DNA of 64,000 nucleotides from JALHMI01 sp964598535 (GCA_964598535.1 CAZRCI010000027.1:1-64000), one strand, 5' to 3'. Shown: positions 51,270 through 60,520, numbered from the stretch's first letter. Made by a program: numbers and translations. Notes: generated by a model from the sequence alone, not told the origin.

Positions 51270-52048
51270 TGAGATTCGACCCCCAAAGCCGTCGACGCAA
51301 TCTACAAACGGAATTCCTCGATTATTTATACAACCTCTCATATGAACAAATATCCCATGAACGAACGATGGACTCTAGTGGCTGCCTTATCATTAACATT
51401 GCTATCGAATGCTACCTGGTTGGCTTACCTTCTGACGGTTCCGCGCTCTTACAAAAGGCCCATACATTCCTTCGCGTGGCGCACGAGCAGAATGAATACG
51501 ATAAGGTTGGGATGGGAATTGTTCTGGAGTACCTCGCCATCGCCAATTGGTTGGTAAACCGGCAGACAGACCTGGAATCACTGGTTCTCAGTGTTGACTG
51601 GACGGAAAAACGCTTTGCCGCCGAACGAACTAAACCCGACAAGGGCGACGTGCAACTATCTCTCCCACCCTATCTTGAAGCGGAACGCTATGACACGCTG
51701 ATCGCACGCTACGAAAGCGCGAGGCTCAAGCAGCCCAAGAACATCCGCCGCATCCTGGGCGAAGGCACCATGTGCTACGTCCTGGCACGGCACCGGCTCG
51801 GCCTCGAGTACACGGACGAAGAGATCGCCGCCGCCCTGGAGACCTTCCTCAAACGGTCCGTCAAGGAGTGGCTCGGACGCTATGGCAACTTCATCACCGC
51901 CGCACTCTGGATGAAGATCGCCCACTGGAAGCCGGGCGACGACCCGATCGCCACGCTCTTGCGCTGCTACGACTACCTGCCCGGCCTCAAGCCACCGAAG
52001 TATACCCCGGATACTGGAAATACAAAAAACTCTACCAGGGATGCCTAA
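51269..52048 (+). CDS. Putative immunity protein, array copy 4
   Basis: A 259-aa paralogue. Its N-terminus (MRFDPQSRRRNLQTE, YLYNLSYE) follows copy 2 and its middle (KVGMGIVLEYLAIANWLVNRQ) follows copy 3. The second half has EAERYDTLIARYESARLK and the shared GEGTMCYVLARHRLGLEYTDEEIA segment. The tail (DTGNTKNSTRDA) is diverged and lacks the AGGTGA motif; the next gene uses a different site (AGGGA). It therefore seems to be the end of the recently amplified block. Confidence 0.78.
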   Translation: MRFDPQSRRRNLQTEFLDYLYNLSYEQISHERTMDSSGCLIINIAIECYLVGLPSDGSALLQKAHTFLRVAHEQNEYDKVGMGIVLEYLAIANWLVNRQTDLESLVLSVDWTEKRFAAERTKPDKGDVQLSLPPYLEAERYDTLIARYESARLKQPKNIRRILGEGTMCYVLARHRLGLEYTDEEIAAALETFLKRSVKEWLGRYGNFITAALWMKIAHWKPGDDPIATLLRCYDYLPGLKPPKYTPDTGNTKNSTRDA

Positions 52049-52828
52049 ATGCAATTCGATCCAGAAAAACGACGCCGTCTGCTATCCGATTCAGTAATCG
52101 CGATCTTCATGGAAGTCTCCTACGAAGACGCCTTCCATGCGCAGACCATGGGGATTACCGGTTCTCCGACCTTGGCCGTCACGATCCAGAGCTATCTGGT
52201 CGGCTTGTTCGACGACGCCAAGAAATTGCTTGACAAAGCCCATACGCTGCTCCGAATTTCCACGGAGAGAAAAGAATACGAACGCGCGGACAGACCAGCG
52301 CTTTTTGACGACTTTGCGACGTGTCAATGGCTGCACAATGGAGCCAATGAGAAGCGGCTTCTCAATCAGCAGGTTGACTCGCACGAACAACATTTCGCCG
52401 CCGAGCATACCGAGCCGAATCAACTCGACGTCCAGCGAGCACTACCTGTTTACCTTGAGGCGGAACGCTACGACACGCTGATTGCACGCTACGAAAGCGC
52501 CGGCCTCAAACGGCCCAAAGATATCCACCATATCTTGGACGAAGGCGCCATGTGCTACGTTCTGGCGCGGCACCGGCTCGGCCTCGAGTACACGGACGAA
52601 GAAATCGCCGCCGCCCTGGAGACCTTCCTCAAACGGTCCGCCAAGGAATGGCTCGGGCAGTACGGCACCTTCTGCACCGCCGCGCGCTGGATGAAGATCG
52701 CCCACTGGAAGCAGGACGACGACCCGATCGCCACTCTTTTGCGCTGTTACGACTACCTGCCCGGCCTCATACCGCCAAATTATCTTCCCCAAATCAAGCG
52801 GCGTCCGCAGTTCAAGCCCGCCGGGTAA
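52049..52828 (+). CDS. Putative immunity protein, array copy 5 (most diverged)
   Basis: A 259-aa paralogue starting MQFDPEKRRRLLSDS. Its first 130 residues differ strongly from copies 1-4 (for example SERKEYERAD in place of HEQNEY, and no WTEKRFAAE but SHEQHFAAEH). The second half keeps EAERYDTLIARYESAGLK, MCYVLARHRLGLEYTDEEIA and ARWMKIAHWKQDDDP; a block near 52567-52640 is almost base-identical to the others, suggesting gene conversion. It ends QIKRRPQFKPAG without the shared tail, as expected for the last gene of the run. It may be the oldest copy or recognise a different toxin. Confidence 0.76.
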   Translation: MQFDPEKRRRLLSDSVIAIFMEVSYEDAFHAQTMGITGSPTLAVTIQSYLVGLFDDAKKLLDKAHTLLRISTERKEYERADRPALFDDFATCQWLHNGANEKRLLNQQVDSHEQHFAAEHTEPNQLDVQRALPVYLEAERYDTLIARYESAGLKRPKDIHHILDEGAMCYVLARHRLGLEYTDEEIAAALETFLKRSAKEWLGQYGTFCTAARWMKIAHWKQDDDPIATLLRCYDYLPGLIPPNYLPQIKRRPQFKPAG

Positions 52829-52864
52829 CGGCACTGCTCCCCGCCGCTCAAGCCACAAGGTAGA

Positions 52865-53992
52865 ATGAACCCACGACGTCTTTTCAGCAATGGACTATTC
52901 GTGGCAGTCATGCTCCCCACGCTTCGCATCGGACAATTCGAACTCGACTTCCCCGTCGTCCAGGCGGCCCTCTCGGGCTATAGCGACTGGGCGATGCGCG
53001 TGATTGCACGGCGGCTCGGGGCACCTTATACCCTGTGCGAGGTGATGCTCGATACGTTCGTCAACGAGATGCACAAAGCCCGCAATCGCCGACGTTATCT
53101 GCGCGTCAGCGACGAGGAGCATCCGGTCGCGGGGCAACTCATGGGGGCAAACCCCGAAGAATTCGGCCCGGCCGCGCGGCAATTGGTGGCGGCGGGGTTC
53201 GACGTCGTCGACATCAACTTCGGCTGCCCCGTCAAAAAAGTGCTCGGCCGGCATCGCGGCGGATTCCTGCTGGGCCAGGTCGAGACCGCGCTCGAAATCG
53301 TCTCCCGCGTGCGCGAAGCCTTGCCGCCCGAGGTGCCGGTTACGGTCAAGATGCGCCGAGGAATCGACGACTCGGCGGAAAGCCGGGGCAAGTTCTACCA
53401 GATCTTCGATGGCGCCTTCCAACGGGGCGTCGCGGCGATCACCGTTCACGGACGCACCGTCCAACAGCGCTATATCGGCCCCAGCCGCTGGGAGTTCTTG
53501 CGCGAGGTGAAACAACATGCGGGCGACCGCGTCGTGTTGGGAAGCGGCGATTTGTTCACGGCCCAAGCCTGTCTCGACATGATCCGCGAAACCGGCGTCG
53601 ACGGCGTCACCGCGGCCCGCGGGGCGATCGGCAATCCCTGGATCTTTGCGCAAGCCCGGGCGCTGGCCAAGGGGCTACCGCTACCGCCGCCGCCCACGGT
53701 ACACGAACAGCGCGAAGTCATCGCCGAGCATTACCGGCTGTGCGAAGCGTTGTACGGCGCCGAGCTTTGCGGGCGGCAGATGCGCAAGTTCGGCATCAAG
53801 TATTCGCAGCTTCATCCGCGCGGCCAGGATGTGCGTAACGCGTTCATCAAAGTAGCTCGTCCTGGCGTGTGGAAAACCGTGCTCGAACAATGGTACTCCG
53901 ACGACGCTCCCGGGCTGCATCCCGCGGCCGACGAGGAACTGCTGATGAACTGTGCCGAACCGGCATCTGCCGTCGGCGCCCCGCGCGGCTGA
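52865..53992 (+). CDS. dusB: tRNA-dihydrouridine synthase
   Basis: A 375-aa FMN-dependent TIM-barrel protein. It has the PVVQAALSGYSD start block, the active-site Cys in NFGCPVKKV (about residue 120), the flavin-binding TVKMRRGID and ITVHGRTVQQRY, and GSGDLFT plus GVTAARGAIGNPW, all typical of bacterial Dus. It reduces uridines in the tRNA D-loop with NADPH. The ATG at 52865 has AAGG 5 bases upstream; a second in-frame ATG at 52910 (MLPTLRIG) is closer to the conserved start and is a good alternative. It follows the immunity array by 36 bases but is functionally unrelated. Confidence 0.92.
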   Translation: MNPRRLFSNGLFVAVMLPTLRIGQFELDFPVVQAALSGYSDWAMRVIARRLGAPYTLCEVMLDTFVNEMHKARNRRRYLRVSDEEHPVAGQLMGANPEEFGPAARQLVAAGFDVVDINFGCPVKKVLGRHRGGFLLGQVETALEIVSRVREALPPEVPVTVKMRRGIDDSAESRGKFYQIFDGAFQRGVAAITVHGRTVQQRYIGPSRWEFLREVKQHAGDRVVLGSGDLFTAQACLDMIRETGVDGVTAARGAIGNPWIFAQARALAKGLPLPPPPTVHEQREVIAEHYRLCEALYGAELCGRQMRKFGIKYSQLHPRGQDVRNAFIKVARPGVWKTVLEQWYSDDAPGLHPAADEELLMNCAEPASAVGAPRG

Positions 53993-54198
53993 GGCCTCTG
54001 CGCGGTGCATTGAACGACACGCGGTGCAGACGGGCGACAATGAACGTCGAGTCCGCGCGGACTGTTTGACGTTCGCGGGAAAGGTAACGCACAGCCCTGC
54101 CAATCCGGCGTGTTTTTTGTAGACCCGAGATGGCATCTGCGTAAAATACGGCAATAGGACGTGGATTTTGCGCCTTCATTTCAAAAAGGAAGATGATC

Positions 54199-54624
54199 AT
54201 GCCAACGCGCAATGCCAGTGCCAAGTGGGAAGGCGATCTCAAGAGCGGCAAGGGAACGCTAAAACTCGCCAGCGGCGCCTACGAAGGTCAGTATTCGTTC
54301 TCCTCGCGTTTCGAGAACGGCGCCGGCACGAATCCCGAAGAGCTCATCGCCGCGGCACACGCTGGCTGCTTCACGATGGCCTTCAGCAACGGCCTCTCGC
54401 AGGCAGGACACGTGCCAACCCGTGTGGAAACGACTGCCAAGGTACATCTTGAAAGGACCGAGGCGGGCTTCGGAATCCCGCGAATCGACCTGGTTACCGA
54501 GGCAGTCGTGCCTGGGATCGACACCGATCAGTTTCAAGAACTGGCCCAAACGGCCAAGAAGAATTGCCCGGTCTCAAAGTTGCTAGCGGCGGCCGAAATC
54601 ACGCTCGACGCAAAGCTTGTATAA
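54199..54624 (+). CDS. OsmC-family peroxiredoxin
   Basis: A 141-aa protein with both OsmC catalytic cysteines: AAAHAGCFTMAFS (about residue 54) and AKKNCPVSKLL (about residue 122). The start NASAKWEGDLKSGKGTL and the FENGAGTNPEELIAAAH block match the OsmC subfamily end to end. It reduces organic hydroperoxides. ATG at 54199 is preferred, because the family starts at MPTRNASA and AAAAAGGAAG lies 6-15 bases upstream; an ATG at 54193 is also in frame. It is a single gene between dus and the transporter. Confidence 0.94.
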   Translation: MPTRNASAKWEGDLKSGKGTLKLASGAYEGQYSFSSRFENGAGTNPEELIAAAHAGCFTMAFSNGLSQAGHVPTRVETTAKVHLERTEAGFGIPRIDLVTEAVVPGIDTDQFQELAQTAKKNCPVSKLLAAAEITLDAKLV

Positions 54625-54794
54625 CGTCATCCGATCGATTCAGGCGACACGAAACGCGCGAGCGGAGAAACGGTTCGCGAAATCGCTGTGAGCACGGCTC
54701 ACGGTTCGAGGGTGTTCTCACGGTTGACGTTCGTTTATCATCACGAGCGTCACCACGTCTCACATCCCCCCATGTTGACCTTCGATCCGCTCTC

Positions 54795-56357
54795 GTGACC
54801 GCATCCCCCGCAGCCAATACTCCGCCTGTACCGAATTTTGCCTGGGATCGCATCGGCCTCGTGCTGGGGCCGGCGGCAATGCTCGGCTGGATGGCATTTG
54901 GCGAGGCGCCAGAGCTTTCGCTTGCAGCGCACCGTCTTTGCGGCGTGTTGCTGTTGGTGATTATCTGGTGGTTGACGGAGCCGGTGCCCATTCCGGTTAC
55001 AGGCCTGCTGGGCGTCGCCTTGGCCGTGGCCTTCGGAGCAGTGCCGCGGTTGGAATCCGCGCCCGCGCTCGAACCGGTGCGAATCGTCCTCGCCCCGTTC
55101 GGCAACCCAACGCTTTTCTTCCTGCTGGGCGGAATGTTTATTGGCCGCGCGATGACTCGACATGGTCTCGATCGGCGCATTGCGCTCAACTTGCTAAGCG
55201 TCCGGGGCGCCGTCCACTCGCCGCTCACTTTGCTTGGAGCGGTCGGGCTTACGGTCATGTTGCTCTCGATGTGGATCTCGAACACGGCCGCCACGGCGAT
55301 GATCTATCCGGTCACGCTGGGAATCATCTCCGTGCTTGCCACGAGCCACACCTCGGCGGGCGAGGACTTCGCCCGCGGCAGTTACGCGACGGCCCTGCTA
55401 CTCATGACGGCGTACGCTTCGAGCGTCGGCGGTATCGCCACGCCAATTGGCACCACGACCAACGTGGTCGCCATGGGCTATTTTCGGCAAGAAGAGTTCT
55501 TCGGCCGCCCGATCGATTTCGGCCGTTGGACGCTGCTCGGCGTCCCCTTGGCGTTTGCGCTCGGCGTGACGCTGCTGGCCTGGATGCGGATAACCGCAAC
55601 GGCCGTTCACCTCGACCTGGGCTCGGTGCGAAGCTACCTGGCCCGCGAGCGTGCTCAACTCTCCCGATGGTCGGTCGGCGAGCTCAATACGCTGGCGGTA
55701 TTCCTGGTGGTGGTTACGCTTTGGATCACCCCTAGCGTGTTGACGCTTGTCGGCGCCGCGGACGCGTCAGAATGGTTGCATCTTCATCTGCCGGAAGAAA
55801 TCGTCGCCCTGCTCGCGCCAGTGATCTTGTATCTGTTGCCTGTCGACTGGAGACGGCGCAAATTCACGCTTCTGCCCGAAGACTTCAATCACATCGACTG
55901 GGGCACGCTGATGCTGTTTGGGTCGGGTCTGGCGCTCGGCGACTTGATGGTGCGCACCGGCCTCGTGAATCACTTTGCCGACAGCGTCTTGGCGCAATTG
56001 GGCAGCGTCGACGTGTGGTGGATCACGGCGGCGGCCATCGTCGGCGGCGTCGTCCTGAGCGAGTTCACCAGCAATGCCGCCACGGCGACAGCGCTGATTC
56101 CCGTGGTAATGGCGGTCTCTCGAGCGGCGGGCGTCGATGCGGTGCCACCGATCATGGGCGTGACCTTCGCCGCCAGTTTCGGTTCGGCGCTGCCGGTATC
56201 GACACCCCCCAATGCGATCGTCTATGGCTCGGGGTTGATCGCTTCGCGGCGGATGATCCTGGCCGGCCTGGGCTTCGACGTCGCGAGTTGCGCGGTCATT
56301 TGGCTGGTACTACGGACGGCTTTCTATCTGGGGTGGTCCCCGTTTGCCGCAGGCTAG
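54795..56357 (+). CDS. DASS (SLC13/CitT) family anion transporter
   Basis: About 520 aa with about twelve hydrophobic helices. Family motifs: HRLCGVLLLVIIWWLTEPVPIPVTGLLG near the start; SIWISNTAATAMIYP (here SMWISNTAATAM) near the first substrate/Na+ site; GGIATPIGTTTN; and the mirrored SEFTSNAATATALIPV in the second half with STPPNAIVYGSG. It imports dicarboxylates, citrate or inorganic anions such as sulfate, with Na+. The start is uncertain: a GTG at 54795 gives a normal N-terminus; the open frame continues to 54564 but overlaps the OsmC gene and is Arg-rich. Confidence 0.9.
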   Translation: MTASPAANTPPVPNFAWDRIGLVLGPAAMLGWMAFGEAPELSLAAHRLCGVLLLVIIWWLTEPVPIPVTGLLGVALAVAFGAVPRLESAPALEPVRIVLAPFGNPTLFFLLGGMFIGRAMTRHGLDRRIALNLLSVRGAVHSPLTLLGAVGLTVMLLSMWISNTAATAMIYPVTLGIISVLATSHTSAGEDFARGSYATALLLMTAYASSVGGIATPIGTTTNVVAMGYFRQEEFFGRPIDFGRWTLLGVPLAFALGVTLLAWMRITATAVHLDLGSVRSYLARERAQLSRWSVGELNTLAVFLVVVTLWITPSVLTLVGAADASEWLHLHLPEEIVALLAPVILYLLPVDWRRRKFTLLPEDFNHIDWGTLMLFGSGLALGDLMVRTGLVNHFADSVLAQLGSVDVWWITAAAIVGGVVLSEFTSNAATATALIPVVMAVSRAAGVDAVPPIMGVTFAASFGSALPVSTPPNAIVYGSGLIASRRMILAGLGFDVASCAVIWLVLRTAFYLGWSPFAAG

Positions 56358-56364
56358 CCGGCGT

Positions 56365-57729
56365 TCATGCCACGCGCGCGTTCACTCGGCGCAGCATTGG
56401 ACTGAGTTGCTGGCCTGGAATAAACCCGCTCGCCGGCCGGTAGGCCAACTGCACGTCGATGTTCTCCCACAGCACAAGCTGATCGCCGATACGTGTCATG
56501 GCTCGAATGTCGCCGTCCTGAGAAACCACGAAGCCCAGCGCGCCGGGCTTATCGAAACAATAGCGCATCATCGCCCGGTGGCGCGTGCCAAATTGAGTCA
56601 GCTCGCCAGGACGCATCAGCTTGTGGCTCGCGTGCGAGTCGCGAGCAATCGAAATGTCCGACAGTAGATTGTCCGTTCGCACTTCGACGCCAAACCCATG
56701 CACAACCATGCGGCGATCGAGCAGTACGAAACCATCGACGCACGACAGCGACGCAATGAACCGGACCGAACCCAGAATTTCCTTCATGCGTTCCACGAGC
56801 TCGCGATCGAACACGTTCTCGCCCTCGATCGCATAGGGCAGAATTGCCTCGGCCGGCTGTTCGTGCCTTTGAGGGTCCGAGTCTGGTAGCTGCCCCAGCA
56901 GTTGGCTCTCGACGAGACCTCGCAGCGATTTAAGCAGACGATCGTAGCGAATCTTGTATTTGACGTTCAACCCGTCCAGGTTTTGTTGCGGCGTGATCAA
57001 CAATCCACCGCCATGCCGATAGCGTTGAATGTTCATCAGAATACGGCAGATCGCATTGATCCACCGCATCAACAGCTCCGCTTCGAGCACCTCGGGCGCG
57101 ATGTGTTCGGGCCGCCGGCCGGCGGTGTCCACCAGGTAGCCGCGGAGATAACTCACGAGTAGTTCATGCACAGGCCCCGCCCAGAGCACGTCGTGATACT
57201 CCTCGACAAGCGTATTCTGTTCCAGGCTGCCGATGAGCGTGTCGCTTTGATAAACCGAGATGTTTCCCGCGCCCGTAATGGTTGCCTGAAACAATCCTGG
57301 CCTGGGCGGAGTAGCGGCCGCACTGAGCGTGATAAACTCACTGTGACGCGGCTCCTGATCAACCATGCCCCAAATGTAAAGCTTGTTCTTCTTGTCCCGA
57401 TAGACCGCGAGCGAAGAAACCGCTGGATCGACCGCCCGGGCAAGCTTGACCAGCGTGCGCACATCGAAGGGCAACGGACGCTCAAAGGGAACGTGGCTCC
57501 AGCAATCCGCCGGTCGCCTCACGCCACATGCAACCGGTTCCTCAGGATCAACATAGTTGACAGTACACAGAATAGGACGCCCCTCGTCCGTCTTGAGACT
57601 GGCGAAGTAGAGCGTCTCGAGGAGCCGTGTGAGCACGGCCTCGGGCGGAGCGCCACCATGCTGACTGCGCAGCCGGGTAGCCACGAGTTTTGCCAGGTGC
57701 GCAGGATAGTGAGTCGTTCGTTCTATCAT
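56365..57729 (-). CDS. Diadenylate cyclase (DAC)-domain protein with N-terminal sensor region
   Basis: A 454-aa protein. Residues 332-410 contain DAC motifs: DGFVLLDRR (DGA in canonical enzymes, here DGF), GTRHRAMMRY (RHR retained) and VVSQDGDIRA. The N-terminal 300 residues match no classic DisA helix-hairpin region and look like a sensor, as in DACNV-type proteins. The last segment (LAYRPASGF) is short. If active it makes cyclic di-AMP from ATP. The Ala-to-Phe change next to the catalytic Asp is unusual. ATG at 57729 (MIERTTHYP) is chosen, with codons before it Arg/Ser-rich. The gene is convergent with the DASS transporter, stop to stop only 7 bases apart. Confidence 0.72.
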   Translation of the reverse strand: MIERTTHYPAHLAKLVATRLRSQHGGAPPEAVLTRLLETLYFASLKTDEGRPILCTVNYVDPEEPVACGVRRPADCWSHVPFERPLPFDVRTLVKLARAVDPAVSSLAVYRDKKNKLYIWGMVDQEPRHSEFITLSAAATPPRPGLFQATITGAGNISVYQSDTLIGSLEQNTLVEEYHDVLWAGPVHELLVSYLRGYLVDTAGRRPEHIAPEVLEAELLMRWINAICRILMNIQRYRHGGGLLITPQQNLDGLNVKYKIRYDRLLKSLRGLVESQLLGQLPDSDPQRHEQPAEAILPYAIEGENVFDRELVERMKEILGSVRFIASLSCVDGFVLLDRRMVVHGFGVEVRTDNLLSDISIARDSHASHKLMRPGELTQFGTRHRAMMRYCFDKPGALGFVVSQDGDIRAMTRIGDQLVLWENIDVQLAYRPASGFIPGQQLSPMLRRVNARVA

Positions 57730-58124
57730 TTCCGCGTGCCGCCCACGGGAATGCCGCGACGAGGATCTACATGAGGGCGGCGAACTATCCTGGAATGAGC
57801 CAGGGGTGTCAAGACCGGTCGCTCTTCCAGCCGCGGGTCGCCCACACACAATCAACCCCGTTGCCCAACATGCCAAGTCCGGCCAACGCTACGCGATAGC
57901 AGGCAGGTACTTGCATGGTACGTTTGGGCCACTAGGCTTGCGCCGGCAAACAGCGTGTGGCTTTCAGCCCATTTACAACCAGCACGAAAAACAAGCTGCC
58001 GGATTCGCCCAAGCCGAGCTCCCTAAGATCCACGGCCGCTGCAGCGACACGTTGATAGACAGCTTACCCGCCGGCTGAATGACGGACACTGCTAGCTGCC
58101 CAAGGTAGATGCTCCAACTGCCTG
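57730..58124. other. Intergenic region between DAC gene and murA
   Basis: About 395 bases. Both flanking genes are on the minus strand, so the DAC-gene promoter and the end of the murA transcript lie here. I see no repeat, hairpin with a T-run, or open frame with a recognisable product. Confidence 0.4.
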
Positions 58125-59468
58125 CTAAGCGACACGCATCGGGCGGTTACCGGATTCGCCATCCAGGGCTGTTGGATGCGTCGGAGCGCCCCCAGAGGTT
58201 CGGCCTCCAGACAACCGTTCAATCTGCGCGCCGAGCTGCCTGAGCTTCGCCGGCAGCGCTTCGTAGCCGCGATCGAGATGTTCGGCGCGAAGCACGGTGG
58301 TTTCTCCTCGCGCGGCGAGGCCCGCTAACACAAGCGCAGCCCCGGCCCGCAAATCCGTCGCCACGACGTCCGCGCCGGACAACCTGTGGATGCCGCTGAC
58401 AACGGCCAGCCGATCTTGGCGTTGAATTCGTGCGCCCATCCGTGCAAGCTCCGCCAGATGTAACATGCGATCGGGAAACACATCGTCGGCAACGATGCTC
58501 GTCCCTTCGGCCAGCGACAATAGGGCGGTAAACTGCGCTTGCAAATCGGTGGGAACGCCGGGGTACGACTTGGCAATCAAATCGAGCGCCCGGGGGCGCG
58601 CACTGGCGTGAACCGTGATTTTGTCGTTGCCGACGGCGACATCCGCGCCGCAGGCGATAAGCCCCTCTATCACTGCGGCAAGGTGCCCAGGACGCAGATG
58701 AGTGACGGAAACCGTCCCCTTGGTGATGGCCGCCGCCAGAAGCAGGGTGGCCGCTTCAATGCGATCGGGAATCACTTCATGCTCGACGCCGGCCAGAGCC
58801 TCGCACCCTGTGACTTCCAAGGTATCGGTGCCGAGCCCCTGAATCGTCGCCCCGGCGGCGATCAAGAAACGCCCCAGATCGACAATCTCGGGTTCGGTGG
58901 CGGCGCCGCTGATGATCGATGTGCCCCGCGCCATGACCGCCGCGCTCAGCACGTTGGCCGTGCCGGTGACCGTACTCCCATAGGGGCCGCGAAGATCGAT
59001 CCGCGCGCCACGTAGCGTATCCGCTTCGGCGACGACGCGTCCTCGATCGATGCGCAGATCGGCGCCGAGCGCGGCAAGCCCCGCAAGATGCAGGTCCACA
59101 GGCCGCTCACCGATGTTGCAACCGCCGGGCAGCGGAACCACGGCGCTGCCCCGCCGGGCCAACAGCGGCCCCAACACGCAAAAGCTGGCCCGCATGCGCC
59201 GCACCAGACGTTTCGACGCGCGAGTAGGCCAATGCTCAATGGTTTCCAAGCGCAGATTGCCGGCCAAGTCGCGATGCACGTCAACGCCCAAGCTCCTGAG
59301 AAGCTCGGCGAGCGTGTGGACATCGGTCAGCCGCGGGACTCCGATCAGCCTCACTGGCCCATCACAAAGAATCGCCGCGGCCATGATGGGCAGCGTGGCG
59401 TTCTTGGATCCGCTGACGGCAACCGTGCCGTGCAGGCTTTGTCCGCCGATGATGCGCAACGCTTCCAT
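58125..59468 (-). CDS. murA: UDP-N-acetylglucosamine 1-carboxyvinyltransferase
   Basis: A 447-aa EPSP-synthase-fold enzyme. The N-terminal SGSKNATLPIMAAAIL block, the active-site loop PLPGGCNIGERPVDLH (Cys at about residue 120, target of fosfomycin) and the late block with DRGYEAL are all present. It transfers enolpyruvate from PEP to UDP-GlcNAc, the first committed step of peptidoglycan synthesis. Its presence is informative because peptidoglycan in planctomycetes was long debated. The order prfA, prmC, murA on one strand is a familiar bacterial cluster. Confidence 0.95.
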   Translation of the reverse strand: MEALRIIGGQSLHGTVAVSGSKNATLPIMAAAILCDGPVRLIGVPRLTDVHTLAELLRSLGVDVHRDLAGNLRLETIEHWPTRASKRLVRRMRASFCVLGPLLARRGSAVVPLPGGCNIGERPVDLHLAGLAALGADLRIDRGRVVAEADTLRGARIDLRGPYGSTVTGTANVLSAAVMARGTSIISGAATEPEIVDLGRFLIAAGATIQGLGTDTLEVTGCEALAGVEHEVIPDRIEAATLLLAAAITKGTVSVTHLRPGHLAAVIEGLIACGADVAVGNDKITVHASARPRALDLIAKSYPGVPTDLQAQFTALLSLAEGTSIVADDVFPDRMLHLAELARMGARIQRQDRLAVVSGIHRLSGADVVATDLRAGAALVLAGLAARGETTVLRAEHLDRGYEALPAKLRQLGAQIERLSGGRTSGGAPTHPTALDGESGNRPMRVA

Positions 59469-59510
59469 GAGTTGCTTCCGCTGGTGGCTAAGTCCGTGCC
59501 ACGATCCGAG

Positions 59511-60398
59511 CTATTTCGGGACATCCGCTCGCCGGGCGACCACGATCCTCGCATGCCCGGCCAAATCTTTCACGGTTCGGGTCAAGCGCCAGTTGCCGGC
59601 CTCGGCAATGAGCGTTTCGACCCGCTGTTGTAACATGGGGCTGATTTCCAGCAAGAGCGCCCCCTCGGGAAGCAACCGTTCGGCCGCTTGTGATAGCAAC
59701 CGTTCGATGACCTCTGTCCCCGTCGGACCGGCTACCAGCGCCATCCTGGGCTCATGCTCGCGTACTTCCGCCGATAGCGCGGCATACTCCGCCTCGGAAA
59801 CATACGGCGGATTGCTAGCAACGATAGCAAACCGCCGTTCGCTAGGAATGGCGCTCAGCAAATCGCTTTCGACGAACGTCATTCGTTCGCTGACGCCGTG
59901 CCGTTCGGCATTCTCTCGGGCGATGGTCAGCGCCCGGGGACTTTGATCGATGGCCGTAACACGCGCGCGCGACGCATGCTTGGCGACACTAACCGCGATG
60001 ATCCCGCTGCCCGTGCCAACATCGGCGATCTCGATGGGCGTTTCGCCCGCAGGCATCCGTTTCATTTCATCCAAGAGTTCGATGACCAGAAACTCGGTCT
60101 CTGGCCTGGGAATCAACACATCGGGAGAGACGCGAAACTCCAGCGAATAAAATTCGCGTTTCCCGACGAGATAGGCGAACGGTGTTCCCTCGGCGCGCCG
60201 TTTCACGAGCTCGCGGAAACGCGTCCTTAGCGCGTCCTCCGCGACATCGCCAAAGCTCGTATAAAGGTCAACGCGTTTGCAATCACGAGCATGCGCGAGA
60301 AGCACCTCTGCCTCGAGCCGGGGGTTCTCAGCGCCGTGCTGCTTCAGATAATCCGCCGTCCATTGGAGCAATCGCCCGATGGTCCAGGCTTCAGTCAT
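59511..60398 (-). CDS. prmC: Release factor N5-glutamine methyltransferase
   Basis: A 295-aa protein. N-terminal helical domain for release-factor binding (LEAEVLLAHARDC), then the SAM motif IADVGTGSGIIAV and the catalytic NPPY (VASNPPYVSEAEY). It methylates the Gln of the GGQ motif of release factors 1 and 2. ATG at 60398 (MTEAWTIG); upstream residues to 60449 are Cys-rich and rejected. It lies between prfA (upstream) and murA (downstream, 42 bases), matching the conserved prfA-prmC pair. Confidence 0.94.
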   Translation of the reverse strand: MTEAWTIGRLLQWTADYLKQHGAENPRLEAEVLLAHARDCKRVDLYTSFGDVAEDALRTRFRELVKRRAEGTPFAYLVGKREFYSLEFRVSPDVLIPRPETEFLVIELLDEMKRMPAGETPIEIADVGTGSGIIAVSVAKHASRARVTAIDQSPRALTIARENAERHGVSERMTFVESDLLSAIPSERRFAIVASNPPYVSEAEYAALSAEVREHEPRMALVAGPTGTEVIERLLSQAAERLLPEGALLLEISPMLQQRVETLIAEAGNWRLTRTVKDLAGHARIVVARRADVPK

Positions 60399-60461
60399 GG
60401 CAGCATTCCCATTGTCGCAAAAGGGTTCACAGATCCCGCAGGCACGCAACGCCCGCCGATT

Positions 60462-60520
60462 GCCAAAGCCTGCTGATTGACTTCAACTCCAGGTTCTACT
60501 TGTAATCGAACGTTCCAGGG
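60462..60520. repeat. Partial R1-type repeat fragment between prfA and prmC
   Basis: CTGATTGACTTCAACTCCA is shared exactly with the right part of R1 copy A (near 9381-9399), followed by a diverged AACGTTCC end. A related stretch (CGGCAAGTAAATACC) is at about 62588. These look like degraded pieces of the same family. Confidence 0.45.

Noticed and set aside
48941..52828. CRISPR or short tandem-repeat array
   Set aside because: The repeating unit is a whole gene of about 780-790 bp with coding constraint, so it is a paralogue array.
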